Shown here piece after piece: positions 1-8,072 of a stretch of 64,000 bases of DNA (the stretch's first letter is position 1; each line of letters opens with the position of its first letter). Position numbers and translations under genes: made by a program. Below the pieces are notes generated by a model that worked only from the letters and a program-made list of their open reading frames with translations, made no database searches and was not told the DNA's origin. This stretch comes from Paracoccus denitrificans (lineage in GTDB: Bacteria > Pseudomonadota > Alphaproteobacteria > Rhodobacterales > Rhodobacteraceae). Location: contig QFNE01000012.1 in the NCBI GenBank assembly GCA_003240735.1, forward strand, positions 1 to 64,000, written 5' to 3'.

Positions 1-1
1 G

Positions 2-175
2 ATCCGCGACCAGATCGCGCCGCCGACGATCAATCTGGATAATCCGGTTCAGGAAACGCCGATCGATCTGGCGGCCAATGCCGCTGTGCGCCGCAAGATC
101 GACGTGGCGCTGTCCAACAGCTTTGGGTTCGGCGGCACCAACGCAAGCCTTGTTCTGGGCAAGGTCGCCGACTGA
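2..175 (+). CDS. fabF: 3-oxoacyl-ACP synthase II, C-terminal end (partial)
   Basis: Only the last 57 codons are present; the gene begins before the window. The reading frame ends in a stretch reading NSFGFGGTNASLVLGK, the conserved C-terminal motif of KAS II condensing enzymes, in which the GFGGTN segment lines the active site. The enzyme elongates acyl-ACP with malonyl-ACP in cytoplasmic fatty acid synthesis. The stop codon overlaps the start of mltG by one base (TGATG), so the two genes are probably translationally coupled; fabF-mltG adjacency is usual in alphaproteobacteria. Confidence 0.93.
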   Translation: MRDQIAPPTINLDNPVQETPIDLAANAAVRRKIDVALSNSFGFGGTNASLVLGKVAD

Positions 176-1353
176 TGTGGCGCAACATCGCCGCCAACTT
201 CATGACGTTCCTGATCGTGCTGCTGATCGCGGCGGCGGTCGTCGTCACCTGGGGGCGCAACCAGTATGCCGGGCCGGGGCCGAGCGCGGTCGCGCAATGC
301 GTCACGGTTCCCCAGGGCGCTAGCCTGAAGGCCGTTGCAAGCCGGTTGGTGGAACAGGGGGCTGTCAGCAGCGCCTATATCTTCAGCACCGGCGCGGATT
401 ACGACGGCAAGGCCGGGCAGCTGAAATACGGCAGCTATCTGGTGCCGCCGAATGCCAGCATGCGCGACATCGCCAACGTGATCACAGCCGGCGGTCCGTC
501 GACATGCGGGGTCGAGGTGACCTATCGCGTGGGTGTGCGTGAGAACGCGGTCGTCCTGCGCGACATCAACCCGGCCAATGGCCAGTACGAAGAGCGGGTA
601 AAGTACAACCCCGTGACCGAACCCGCCCCGGAAGCCATCGTGCAGGCCGTGGCACAGCCCGGTGCGCGCCTGCGCGTCGCGCTGGCCGAAGGTGTCACCA
701 GCTGGCAGGTGGTCGAGGGGCTGAAGACTGCGACCTTCATGTCGGGCGAAGTGCCGAAGGTGCCGCCCGAGGGCAGCCTTGCCCCGGACACCTATATCGT
801 CACCGAAGGTAGCGACCGCCAGAAGCTGCTGTCCGAAATGGAGACGCGCCAGACGCAGATTCTGGACGCGGCGTGGGCAGACCGCGAGGCGGATCTGCCT
901 TACGCCTCGCCCGAGGAGGCGCTGGTCATGGCGTCCATCGTCGAAAAGGAAACCGGCGTTCCGAACGAACGGGCCGAAGTCGCCGCGGTTTTCGTGAACC
1001 GCCTGCGCGACGGAATGCGGCTGCAGACGGACCCGACAGTCATTTACGGCGTGACGCAGGGCAAGGGCATTCTGGACCGCGGTCTGCGCCGGTCGGAGCT
1101 GGTCGCGCGGACGCCGTTCAACACATACGTCATCGAAGGACTGCCGCCGACGCCTATTGCCAACCCCGGCCGGCTGGCGATCGAGGCCGCGCTGCACCCG
1201 GCGCAGTCGGAGTACAAGTTCTTCGTCGCCGACGGATCAGGCGGGCACGCCTTCGCCCGGACGCTGGAGGAGCACAACGCCAATGTTGCCCGCTGGCGCG
1301 AGATCGAACGGGCGCGCGGACAGTCGACAGATTCGCCGGTTCAAAGCAATTGA
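175..1353 (+). CDS. mltG: Endolytic peptidoglycan transglycosylase MltG
   Basis: MltG (YceG family) cleaves nascent glycan strands at the inner membrane and is thought to set the ends of new peptidoglycan. The 392-residue protein has one N-terminal membrane segment (about residues 9-26), then a LysM-like subdomain and the catalytic domain. The family motif ASIVEKETG is at about residues 253-261, where the first Glu (about 257) is the expected catalytic residue, followed by a well conserved stretch around MRLQTDPTVIYGV. The start codon overlaps the fabF stop. A hairpin terminator follows at 1361-1386, which separates this operon from the GTA cluster. Confidence 0.95.
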   Translation: MWRNIAANFMTFLIVLLIAAAVVVTWGRNQYAGPGPSAVAQCVTVPQGASLKAVASRLVEQGAVSSAYIFSTGADYDGKAGQLKYGSYLVPPNASMRDIANVITAGGPSTCGVEVTYRVGVRENAVVLRDINPANGQYEERVKYNPVTEPAPEAIVQAVAQPGARLRVALAEGVTSWQVVEGLKTATFMSGEVPKVPPEGSLAPDTYIVTEGSDRQKLLSEMETRQTQILDAAWADREADLPYASPEEALVMASIVEKETGVPNERAEVAAVFVNRLRDGMRLQTDPTVIYGVTQGKGILDRGLRRSELVARTPFNTYVIEGLPPTPIANPGRLAIEAALHPAQSEYKFFVADGSGGHAFARTLEEHNANVARWREIERARGQSTDSPVQSN

Positions 1354-1360
1354 TCGGTCA

Positions 1361-1386
1361 GGCGGCGGGTTGTTCCCGCCGCCTTT
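1361..1386 (+). terminator. Rho-independent terminator after mltG
   Basis: Perfect 9-bp stem GGCGGCGGG / CCCGCCGCC with loop TTGTT, followed by TTTG, beginning eight bases after the mltG stop codon. It should end the fabF-mltG transcript. The T tract is short, so some read-through is possible. Confidence 0.75.
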
Positions 1387-1497
1387 GACCTGAAACGCGG
1401 CGGTGTTGCGCGGTGCGCGCAGGGGTGTTGCGTAGGTTAAGCGACTGTTTTTTATAGTATAAAATACGTTTTCGGGTGTCCGAACCGATGTCGCAAA

Positions 1498-1526
1498 TTG
1501 ACTTTGCGAACGGTCCAAGTTAGAAC
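1498..1526 (+). promoter_or_regulatory. Candidate sigma-70 type promoter of the GTA operon or a leader RNA
   Basis: TTGACT (1498-1503) and TAGAAC (1521-1526) are separated by 17 bases, a good match to housekeeping -35 and -10 elements. Transcription would start near 1533, about 20 bases before a strong terminator at 1551-1588 and about 100 bases before GTA gene 1. A second AT-rich stretch with TATAGT and TATAAA lies at 1448-1466 and could be an alternative promoter. Assignment to the GTA rests on position only. Confidence 0.45.
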
Positions 1527-1550
1527 GTCTACATGCTGGGAGAGGTGGGC

Positions 1551-1588
1551 AAGCGGCCGTGACGGGAACGTCACCGGGCCGCTTTTTT
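1551..1588 (+). terminator. Strong terminator in the GTA leader (possible attenuator)
   Basis: Outer stem AAGCGGCC / GGCCGCTT and inner stem GTGACG / CGTCAC are closed by a GGAA tetraloop and followed by six T residues (1583-1588), with a two-base bulge between the stems. No protein gene lies between mltG, which has its own terminator, and this hairpin. It therefore either ends a short RNA from the candidate promoter at 1498-1526 or works as an attenuator in the leader of the GTA operon. Confidence 0.7.
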
Positions 1589-1634
1589 CATCTCTCGCTC
1601 GTGCGGACAGGCACACGAGGGCGGGCATTCACGA

Positions 1635-2009
1635 ATGAACATGAACTTCGATCCGGGGCCGGGTGCCGCGGAAGGGCCGTTTGCGGTCGGGGATGAAGGT
1701 CGAGATGACGACGGCGTGCTGCCGGTGATCGATATCTCGGCCGGAATCTTCCACAGTTATGCCAGCGATCTGGAGCGGCTGCGTCGCAGGATCGCCAAGG
1801 GCGATACGACCGAACTGAAGGAAACGGCGCGGATGGTGCGCGACCTGCGCGCCGCCACGCAGCTGGTGTTGGAGGAAAGGAGCAAGCTTGACAAACTTCG
1901 CAAGGACATTGCCGGAGATGTCGGGGCAGGATGCCTTGACCTTGACGCCGCACGCACTGAAATCGGGCGCCGCCTGGCTTGCCTGCGCCGCGCCGGAGAC
2001 GGTGGATGA
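1635..2009 (+). CDS. GTA gp1, small terminase-like protein
   Basis: First gene of the GTA structural cluster. The 124-residue product is acidic at the N-terminus and then largely helical and charged; the C-terminal part reads TEIGRRLACLRRA. Position and size match gp1 of the Rhodobacter capsulatus GTA, regarded as the small terminase subunit that recruits DNA to the packaging motor. The last 122 bases overlap the 5' end of the large terminase gene. A second in-frame ATG (1641) lies two codons after the start and cannot be excluded as the true start. Identification is by synteny more than by motif. Confidence 0.85.
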   Translation: MNMNFDPGPGAAEGPFAVGDEGRDDDGVLPVIDISAGIFHSYASDLERLRRRIAKGDTTELKETARMVRDLRAATQLVLEERSKLDKLRKDIAGDVGAGCLDLDAARTEIGRRLACLRRAGDGG

Positions 2010-3297
2010 GTTTCTGGCCGGTCTGTCGGAAAACGCGCTGGTCAGCCTGCCGTGGCTGTTCGAGTTCTGGGCGTTGCCGCATCAGCTGCCGCCCGAAGGT
2101 GACTGGAAAACATGGGTGATCATGGGCGGACGCGGTGCGGGGAAAACCCGGGCCGGGTCCGAATGGGTGCGCGGTCAGGTCGAGGGGGCTACCGCCACCG
2201 CGCCGGGCCGCGCACAACGCGTGGCGCTGATCGGCGAGACGTTCGATCAGGTCCGCGACGTCATGGTCATGGGCGAGTCTGGCATTCTGGCGTGTTCGCC
2301 CCCCGACCGTCGCCCGGTCTGGGAAGCAGGACGCAGGCGGCTGGTCTGGGCCAATGGGGCGACTGCGACGTGTTATTCGGCGCACGAGCCCGAGGCGTTG
2401 CGCGGCCCGCAATTCGATGCGGCATGGGTCGATGAGCTGGCCAAGTGGAAGAAGGCCGAGGACAGCTGGGACATGCTGCAGTTCGCGCTGCGGCTGGGGG
2501 ATCATCCGCAGCAGGTGGTGACGACGACGCCCCGGAACGTGGGCGTGCTGAAGCAGATCCTGCGCAACGCCTCGACCGTGACCACCCATGCGCCGACCGA
2601 GGCGAACCGGGCGTGGCTGGCCGAAAGCTTCCTGACCGAGGTTCGGGCCCGCTATGCCGGGACGCGGCTGGGGCGGCAGGAGTTGGACGGCGTGCTGCTG
2701 GACGATGTCGAAGGCGCGCTGTGGCGGTCATCGGCGCTGGAGGTGGCGCGGGTGGACCGCGCCCCCGATCTGGACCGGATCGTCGTGGCGGTCGACCCGG
2801 CCGTGACGGGCGGCGAGGGCGCGGATGAATGCGGGATCATCGTCGCCGGGGTTGTCTGTCAGGGCCCGCCGCAGGACTGGCGGGCCTATGTGCTGGAGGA
2901 CGCCTCGGTCCGGGGTGGGCCTGCGGATTGGGCGCAGGCGGCGATTGCCGCGGTCAAGCGCCACGGGGCCGAGCGGCTGGTGGCCGAGGTGAACCAGGGC
3001 GGTGATCTGGTCGAAAGCGTGATCCGGCAATACGACGCGATGGTGCCCTTCCGTGCGCTGCGCGCGTCGCGGGGCAAAGGAATGCGGGCGGAACCTGTCG
3101 CGGCGCTGTACGAACAAGGGCGCATCAGCCATCTGCGCAATCTGGGCATTCTGGAAGACCAGATGTGCCAGATGACGGTGCAGGGGTATCAGGGGCGCGG
3201 ATCACCGGACCGGCTGGATGCGCTGGTCTGGGCGATGCACGAGCTGATGATCGCGCCAGCCGCGCAGTATCGCCGCCCGCAGATGCGCGGGCTGTAG
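1888..3297 (+). CDS. GTA gp2, large terminase (packaging ATPase and nuclease)
   Basis: Drives DNA into the GTA head and cuts it. The N-terminal ATPase has a Walker A motif GGRGAGKTR (about residues 80-88) and an acidic Walker B-like pair in AAWVDELAKW. The C-terminal RNase H-like nuclease has an acidic cluster beginning VAVDPAVTGGEGADE and a second Glu in VAEVNQGGDLVE. The start is a TTG at 1888, supported by GGAGGAAAGG at 1871-1880; the next ATG is at 1918. Translation starts inside gp1, which suggests coupling. At 469 codons the length is normal for the family and nothing is broken. Confidence 0.93.
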   Translation: MTNFARTLPEMSGQDALTLTPHALKSGAAWLACAAPETVDEFLAGLSENALVSLPWLFEFWALPHQLPPEGDWKTWVIMGGRGAGKTRAGSEWVRGQVEGATATAPGRAQRVALIGETFDQVRDVMVMGESGILACSPPDRRPVWEAGRRRLVWANGATATCYSAHEPEALRGPQFDAAWVDELAKWKKAEDSWDMLQFALRLGDHPQQVVTTTPRNVGVLKQILRNASTVTTHAPTEANRAWLAESFLTEVRARYAGTRLGRQELDGVLLDDVEGALWRSSALEVARVDRAPDLDRIVVAVDPAVTGGEGADECGIIVAGVVCQGPPQDWRAYVLEDASVRGGPADWAQAAIAAVKRHGAERLVAEVNQGGDLVESVIRQYDAMVPFRALRASRGKGMRAEPVAALYEQGRISHLRNLGILEDQMCQMTVQGYQGRGSPDRLDALVWAMHELMIAPAAQYRRPQMRGL

Positions 3298-3367
3298 TCA
3301 GTGAGGCATTCATCAAGGGGCCGTCCGGTTGGGCGGCCCCTTTGTCGTGGCGGGACAGGAGGATCGC

Positions 3368-4573
3368 ATGGCGATGCGGTGGTTCGGGCGCGCGGACGGG
3401 CAGGCCAAGGCCGCCCCGCCGCCCGCAAGTGAGATCGAAACGAAGGCCAGCGCGACCGGGCGCGTGGTCGCTTTGGCATCGGGCGGTGGGCGGGTCGTCT
3501 GGTCGCCGCGCGACTTGGGCAGCCTCACGCGCACGGGGTTTGCGGGAAATCCGGTCGGCTTTCGCGCGGTCCGGCTGATTGCCGAGGCGGCCGCTGCGGT
3601 GCCGCTGATCTGCCAGGATCGGGATCGGCGATACGATATCCATCCGGTGATCGACCTGATGCGGCGCCCGAACCCCGGACAGGGACGGGCGGAGTTGTTC
3701 GAGGCACTGGTCGGGCATCTGCTGCTGTCCGGCAATGGCTATCTTGAAGCCGTGGGCGAGAGCGCGAATGGCCTGCCGGCCGAGCTGCACGTTCTGCGGT
3801 CGGACCGGATGAACGTGGTTCCCGGCGCGGATGGATGGCCGGTGGCGTACGAATACGCCGTGGGCGGTCGCAAGCATGTCTTCGACATGACCGGCAGCCC
3901 CGACCCGATCTGTCACATCCGCAGCTTTCATCCGACCGATGACCATTACGGTCTGTCGCCAATGCAGGCCGCGGCCGTCGCCATCGATGTCCACAACAGC
4001 GCCAGCGCGTGGTCCAAGGCGTTGCTGGACAACGCGGCGCGCCCGTCCGGCGCGATCATCTATCGCGGCGCGGACGGGCAGGGGGTGCTGGCGCCCGACC
4101 AGTACGACCGTCTGGTGAGCGAGATGGAGATGCACCATCAGGGCGCGCGCAACGCCGGGCGGCCGATGTTGCTGGAAGGCGGGCTGGACTGGAAGCCGAT
4201 GGGGTTTTCCCCCAGCGACATGGAGTTTCACGAAACGAAGCTTGCCGCGGCACGGGAAATCGCGATGGCGTTTGGTGTTCCGCCGATGCTGGTGGGGATC
4301 CCGGGCGACGCGACCTATGCCAATTACGCTGAGGCGCACCGGGCATTTTATCGCCTGACGGTGCTGCCGTTGGTAACGCGGGTCGCGGCGGCTGTCGCAT
4401 GGTGGCTGTCCGAGCATCTGGGCGAAGAGATCGATCTGAAGCCCGATCCCGACCAGATCCCGGCGCTGGCTGCCGAACGCGACGCGCAATGGGCGCGGAT
4501 CACGGCGGCGGGGTTCCTGACGGACGCGGAAAAGCGCGTGGCGCTTGGCCTGCCGCCCGTGGCCGAGGGCTGA
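3368..4573 (+). CDS. GTA gp3, portal protein (HK97 family)
   Basis: Portal proteins form the ring at the head vertex through which DNA passes. The protein carries the typical HK97-type core: NPVGFRAVRLIAEAAAAVPL near the N-terminus, then NPGQGRAELFEALVGHLLL, HPTDDHYGLSPMQAA and GVPPMLVGIPGDATYANY. The start at 3368 (MAMRWFG) is chosen because AGGAGG lies six bases upstream; the open frame extends to 3329 without a ribosome site. It follows the terminase by 70 bases, as in other GTAs. Confidence 0.94.
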   Translation: MAMRWFGRADGQAKAAPPPASEIETKASATGRVVALASGGGRVVWSPRDLGSLTRTGFAGNPVGFRAVRLIAEAAAAVPLICQDRDRRYDIHPVIDLMRRPNPGQGRAELFEALVGHLLLSGNGYLEAVGESANGLPAELHVLRSDRMNVVPGADGWPVAYEYAVGGRKHVFDMTGSPDPICHIRSFHPTDDHYGLSPMQAAAVAIDVHNSASAWSKALLDNAARPSGAIIYRGADGQGVLAPDQYDRLVSEMEMHHQGARNAGRPMLLEGGLDWKPMGFSPSDMEFHETKLAAAREIAMAFGVPPMLVGIPGDATYANYAEAHRAFYRLTVLPLVTRVAAAVAWWLSEHLGEEIDLKPDPDQIPALAAERDAQWARITAAGFLTDAEKRVALGLPPVAEG

Positions 4574-4576
4574 GGG

Positions 4577-4807
4577 ATGGATGGGTCCAAGTTTATCAAG
4601 GAGCCCTTCGCCTGGCACGACCAGAGGTTTGACACGCAGGAACGGCTGATGGCGCTGCAATTCGGGCAGGTCGAGCGCCGGTTGGAGCGGATCGAGCATC
4701 TGATCGAAGGCCTGGAAAAGCGGTTGTGGATGACGGTTTACGGTGTCGTCGCCGTGATCCTGACGCAGGCCGTGCAGTCGATCCTGCAATTTGCACCGAA
4801 AGGATGA
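4577..4807 (+). CDS. GTA gp3.5-like small protein
   Basis: A 76-residue protein that starts three bases after the portal stop. The middle is an amphipathic, heptad-like helix (ERLMALQFGQVERRLERIEH) and the end is one hydrophobic segment (about residues 52-70), so it is probably membrane-anchored with a coiled-coil. Its place between portal and protease matches orf3.5 of the R. capsulatus GTA, whose role I do not know. The downstream protease gene overlaps or abuts it. Confidence 0.8.
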   Translation: MDGSKFIKEPFAWHDQRFDTQERLMALQFGQVERRLERIEHLIEGLEKRLWMTVYGVVAVILTQAVQSILQFAPKG

Positions 4808-4812
4808 AGGGG

Positions 4813-5349
4813 ATGCGGACAGACCGGCTTGGGCTGGAACTGAAATTCGCCAGTGGCGGCGTGCCGGTGATGACCGACGGCCAGATGATCGAAGGGTATG
4901 CCAGCCTGTTCGGCGTGCCCGATCAGGGCGGTGATGTCGTGCTGGCGGGCGCCTATGCCGCCAGTCTGAAGCGGCTGACGGCCAAGGGCGACAAGGTGCG
5001 GATGCTGTGGCAGCATGACGCCACGCAGCCCATCGGCGTCTGGGACGAGGTGCGCGAGGATGCGCGGGGCCTTTGGGTCAAGGGACGGCTGTTGCCCGAC
5101 GTGACCCGCGCCCGCGAAGCCGCCGCGCTGGTCGGCGCCGGCGCGATCGACGGGCTGTCGATCGGCTATCGCACGATCCGCGCCGAACGCGACGCCAAGG
5201 GTCATCGCGCGCTGGCCGAGGTCGAGCTGTGGGAGGTGTCGCTGGTCACCTTTCCGATGCTGCCCGAGGCCAAGCTGGGCAAAGCCGCCAACACCGACGT
5301 CCTGACCCGCGCGCTGCGGGCCGCGACCGCCGCGCTGCGCGGGGCCTGA
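4813..5349 (+). CDS. GTA gp4, prohead protease (HK97 family)
   Basis: Cleaves the scaffolding segment from the major capsid protein during head maturation. The sequence shows the herpesvirus/HK97 protease pattern: EGYASLFGVPDQGGDVV, a His in MLWQHDATQPIG, and a Ser in GAIDGLSIGYRT, the presumed catalytic His and Ser, followed by LWEVSLVTFPM. I place the start at 4813 (MRTDRLG), with AAAGGA eight bases upstream. A start at 4804 that overlaps the gp3.5 stop (ATGA) is possible. Confidence 0.92.
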   Translation: MRTDRLGLELKFASGGVPVMTDGQMIEGYASLFGVPDQGGDVVLAGAYAASLKRLTAKGDKVRMLWQHDATQPIGVWDEVREDARGLWVKGRLLPDVTRAREAAALVGAGAIDGLSIGYRTIRAERDAKGHRALAEVELWEVSLVTFPMLPEAKLGKAANTDVLTRALRAATAALRGA

Positions 5350-5379
5350 CGCCTTCACGATCCAACCAAGGAGACGAGG

Positions 5380-6543
5380 ATGACCGAAGCCAAGGCTGCG
5401 GACGCCGGCGGTATGCCCGCCGCGCTGGGTGACGCCCTGATGGAGTTCGTGAGCGAGCTCAAGGGCTTTCGCACGGAGATCGAAGTGAAACTGAACGCAC
5501 AGGATCAACGCATGAACATGCTGGACCGCAAGACTGCCCTGAAGGGCCGCACCCCTCTGGCCACCGCCGCCGAGACCGAAGCACCGCACCAGAAGGCGTT
5601 TGCCGCCTATCTGCGCCGGGGCGACGAAGACGGGCTGCGCGGCCTGACGCTGGAAGAAAAGGCGATGGCAGTCGCCAGCGATGGCGGCTTTCTGGCCGCG
5701 CCGGGCATTTCCGACAGCGTGCAGAACGCGCTGCGCAACACCGCGTCGCTGCGGGCCGTCGCCAATGTCGTGAACGTGGAATCGTCGTCCTATGACGTAC
5801 TGGTCGAGCGGGGCGAAATTTCCTCTGGCTGGGTCACCGAAGCGAGCGTCGCCGAAACCGGGACGCCCAAGGCCGAGCGCGTGTCGATCCCGCTGTATGA
5901 GCTGTCCGCGATGCCGAAGGTCACCCAGCGCCTGCTGGACGACAGCGCATTCGATCTGGAAGCCTGGCTGGCCGAACGGATCGCCGACCGCTTTGCCCGT
6001 GCAGAAGCAGCGGCGTTCATCAGCGGGAACGGCGTTGACAAGCCCAAGGGCATTCTGGCCCATCCGCAGGCCGCGAACGCCAGCGCCACCGATGTCCAGG
6101 TGGGCTTTGTCGGCACAGGCTCGGCCGGGGATTTCGACACGGCGAAACCTGCGAACGCGCTGATCGACCTGGTCTATGCGCTGGGCGCAGGATATCGGGC
6201 GAACGCTGTCTTCCTGATGAACTCGAAAACCGCAGGCGCCGTGCGCAAGATCCGCGATGCGGATGGCCGCTTCCTGTGGCAGGACTCGCTGGCAGCGGGT
6301 GAACCTGCGCGCCTGTTGGGTTACCCGGTCGTTGTCTGCGAGGACATGCCCGATATCGCTCCCAGCGCCAAGGCCATCGCGTTCGGTGATTTTCACGCCG
6401 GCTATACCATTGCCGAGCGTCCGGAGCTGCGGGTTCTGCGCGACCCGTTCTCGGCCAAGCCGAACGTCCTGTTCTATGCGACCAAGCGTGTTGGCGGGGG
6501 GGTCACCGATCCCCGGGCCATCAAGCTTCTGAACTTCGCCTGA
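5380..6543 (+). CDS. GTA gp5, major capsid protein (HK97 fold)
   Basis: Builds the GTA head. Residues 1-100 are charged and helical and look like the scaffolding domain removed by gp4; the capsid domain follows, with recognizable stretches LEEKAMAVASDGGFLA, TPKAERVSIPLYELSAMPK, FISGNGVDKPKGIL and GDFHAGYTIAERPELRVL. A good Shine-Dalgarno sequence (AAGGAGA) precedes the ATG. The gene is followed by 148 noncoding bases, the longest gap inside the GTA apart from the insertion, which holds a long stem (6553-6630). Confidence 0.95.
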   Translation: MTEAKAADAGGMPAALGDALMEFVSELKGFRTEIEVKLNAQDQRMNMLDRKTALKGRTPLATAAETEAPHQKAFAAYLRRGDEDGLRGLTLEEKAMAVASDGGFLAAPGISDSVQNALRNTASLRAVANVVNVESSSYDVLVERGEISSGWVTEASVAETGTPKAERVSIPLYELSAMPKVTQRLLDDSAFDLEAWLAERIADRFARAEAAAFISGNGVDKPKGILAHPQAANASATDVQVGFVGTGSAGDFDTAKPANALIDLVYALGAGYRANAVFLMNSKTAGAVRKIRDADGRFLWQDSLAAGEPARLLGYPVVVCEDMPDIAPSAKAIAFGDFHAGYTIAERPELRVLRDPFSAKPNVLFYATKRVGGGVTDPRAIKLLNFA

Positions 6544-6552
6544 TGGGCGAAG

Positions 6553-6630
6553 GGGGGCCGCGCGGGTTGTCCGCCAAACCGGCAAAGCAACTGTCCGCGC
6601 GTGCGGCGGCAGGCAGGCCGGGCGGCCCCC
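6553..6630 (+). promoter_or_regulatory. Long stem in the gap after the capsid gene
   Basis: GGGGGCCGC (6553-6561) pairs perfectly with GCGGCCCCC (6622-6630), and an alternative inner stem CGCGCGG (6559-6565) / CCGCGCG (6595-6601) competes with it. A T-rich stretch (GTCTTTG) follows. It may be a partial terminator or 3'-end stabilizer that raises capsid mRNA over the downstream tail genes. No function is proven and no open frame in the gap has a ribosome site. Confidence 0.4.
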
Positions 6631-6691
6631 GCCGCCGTCTTTGCCAGACCATGATCCGAGATATCGGGATGCAAGGAACGGGAGTTTCCAG

Positions 6692-7303
6692 ATGATGCTT
6701 GTCGAAGAGGCGCCGACCCCGGTCGCCGCCTTGCCGATCACGGCCCTGCGGTCCCATCTGCGGATGGCGTCGGGCTTTGATCTGGCATCCGACCCGGCCG
6801 AAGACGCGGCACTGGCAGGGTTCTTGCGTGCCGCAATCGCGACGGTCGAGGCACGGACCGGGAAGGTGCTGCTGCGCCGGATGTTCCGGCTGCGGCTGGA
6901 GGAATGGCGCGACCGTCTGGGCCAGCCGCTGCCCCTTGCGCCGGTAACCGAGATCGCGGGCATCAGCATCGAGGATCGGTCGGGTACGGCGGTTGCGGTG
7001 CCCGTATCCGATTGGCGACTGGTGGCGGACGACCACCGGCCGATGGTCCTGCCGGGGGCGACGCTGTTGCCGCTGATCCCGAAGGGCGGGGCGGCCATCG
7101 TCCGCTTCAAACCTGGATTTGCCGATACGTGGGACCGCGTGCCGCCCGATCTAGCGCAGGCGGTTTTGATGATGGCTGCGCAGTTCTATGAGGATCGGGG
7201 TGGCGCAGGCGCGACCCGGGCCGGGTTGCCCTTCGGGGTCAGCGCGCTGCTGGAACGCTGGCGTGCGGTTCGGACACTGGCCGGGCGGGGGGCACGGCCA
7301 TGA
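6692..7303 (+). CDS. GTA gp6, head-tail adaptor (phage gp6-like)
   Basis: A 203-residue protein of the gp6-like head-tail connector family, which docks under the portal. Typical features are ALRSHLRMASGFDLASDPAED near the N-terminus with ATVEARTGKVLL, and a C-terminal helix rich in Ala ending QAVLMMAAQFYEDRGG. The start at 6692 has GGAG seven bases upstream (6681-6684); the frame runs back to 6641 but without a site. The last four bases overlap gp7 (ATGA). Confidence 0.88.
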   Translation: MMLVEEAPTPVAALPITALRSHLRMASGFDLASDPAEDAALAGFLRAAIATVEARTGKVLLRRMFRLRLEEWRDRLGQPLPLAPVTEIAGISIEDRSGTAVAVPVSDWRLVADDHRPMVLPGATLLPLIPKGGAAIVRFKPGFADTWDRVPPDLAQAVLMMAAQFYEDRGGAGATRAGLPFGVSALLERWRAVRTLAGRGARP

Positions 7304-7635
7304 CGGGTGCCATTGCCGTGCCGCTGGTTTTGGAATCACAGTCGCGCGAGTCAGATGGGATGGGCGGGTTTCGGGTCGTCTGGGCACGTCTGGGGGTCGT
7401 TTACGCCACCATGCGCGCCCAGAACGCCCGGCTGGTCGCGGACGAGATCGGGGCGGAAAGCCGGGTTGCCTGGCGCATCGAAACCCACGCGGCACCGGTT
7501 GGCGATCCGCGCCGTCCCCGCCCGGGGCAACGGCTGCGGATGGGCGCGCGGGTCTTTGCGATCGACGCCGTTGCCGAAGCTGACGCGGCAGGCCGACGCA
7601 TTTTCTGCATCGCGAGAGAGGAAGAACAGGCATGA
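7300..7635 (+). CDS. GTA gp7, head-tail stopper (head closure)
   Basis: A 111-residue head-tail joining family protein. The sequence has the usual pattern of this family: VPLVLESQSRESDGMGG, then a Trp (VVWARLG), VYATMRAQNAR, and a C-terminal ARVFAIDAVAEADAAGR segment. It should form the ring that closes the neck after DNA packaging. The start and stop each overlap the neighbours by four bases (ATGA), so gp6, gp7 and gp8 are translationally coupled. Confidence 0.87.
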   Translation: MTGAIAVPLVLESQSRESDGMGGFRVVWARLGVVYATMRAQNARLVADEIGAESRVAWRIETHAAPVGDPRRPRPGQRLRMGARVFAIDAVAEADAAGRRIFCIAREEEQA

Positions 7636-8060
7636 GCTATCAGCTTTCTGCCGCGCTGCAGGGTGCGGTCTACCGGGCGCTGCGCAGTGACGACCGTTTG
7701 GGGGCACTGGTGGGCGACGCGATTTTTGACGCGATGCCGGTCAGCGCCCCCAGCGGCACCTACGTCGCGCTGGGCCCCGAGGAGGTGACCGACGCGGGTG
7801 ACATGACCGGCGGTGGTTCGCGTCACGACTTCGTTGTCTCGGTCCTGTCGGGCGCGGATGAGGCGGGCGGGTTCGCGGGCGTCAAGGCCGCTGCCGCCGC
7901 CGTATCGGCGGCGCTGGAGGATGGCGACGTGCAGACGGATGCGGGCCGCGTCGCGGGCTTATGGTTCCTGCGCGCCCGTGCGCGGCGCAGTGACGGCGGC
8001 ACGGGGCGGCGGGTCGATCTGACGTTCCGCGCACGCCTTGATCTGGGTCAAAAACATTAA
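7632..8060 (+). CDS. GTA gp8, tail terminator (DUF3168 family)
   Basis: A 142-residue protein with the DUF3168 signature: ALQGAVYRALRSDDRLGALVGDAIFDAMP near the start, then YVALGPEEVTDAGDMTG, and HDFVVSVLSG. The family caps the tail tube at the neck end. It starts within the gp7 stop codon and is followed 12 bases later by the major tail protein. Confidence 0.9.
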   Translation: MSYQLSAALQGAVYRALRSDDRLGALVGDAIFDAMPVSAPSGTYVALGPEEVTDAGDMTGGGSRHDFVVSVLSGADEAGGFAGVKAAAAAVSAALEDGDVQTDAGRVAGLWFLRARARRSDGGTGRRVDLTFRARLDLGQKH

Positions 8061-8072
8061 GGAGACGCTGCA

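Noticed and set aside
49..1197. A 382-codon minus-strand open frame across mltG
   Set aside because: Shadow of mltG; residues show no family resemblance.
3125..4789. A 554-codon minus-strand open frame across the portal gene
   Set aside because: Antisense shadow of the portal gene with the same cause.
4738..7110. A 790-codon minus-strand open frame across the capsid and neck genes
   Set aside because: Antisense shadow of GTA genes g4 to g6 caused by GC-rich codon bias; it has no family resemblance and the plus-strand genes are clear.
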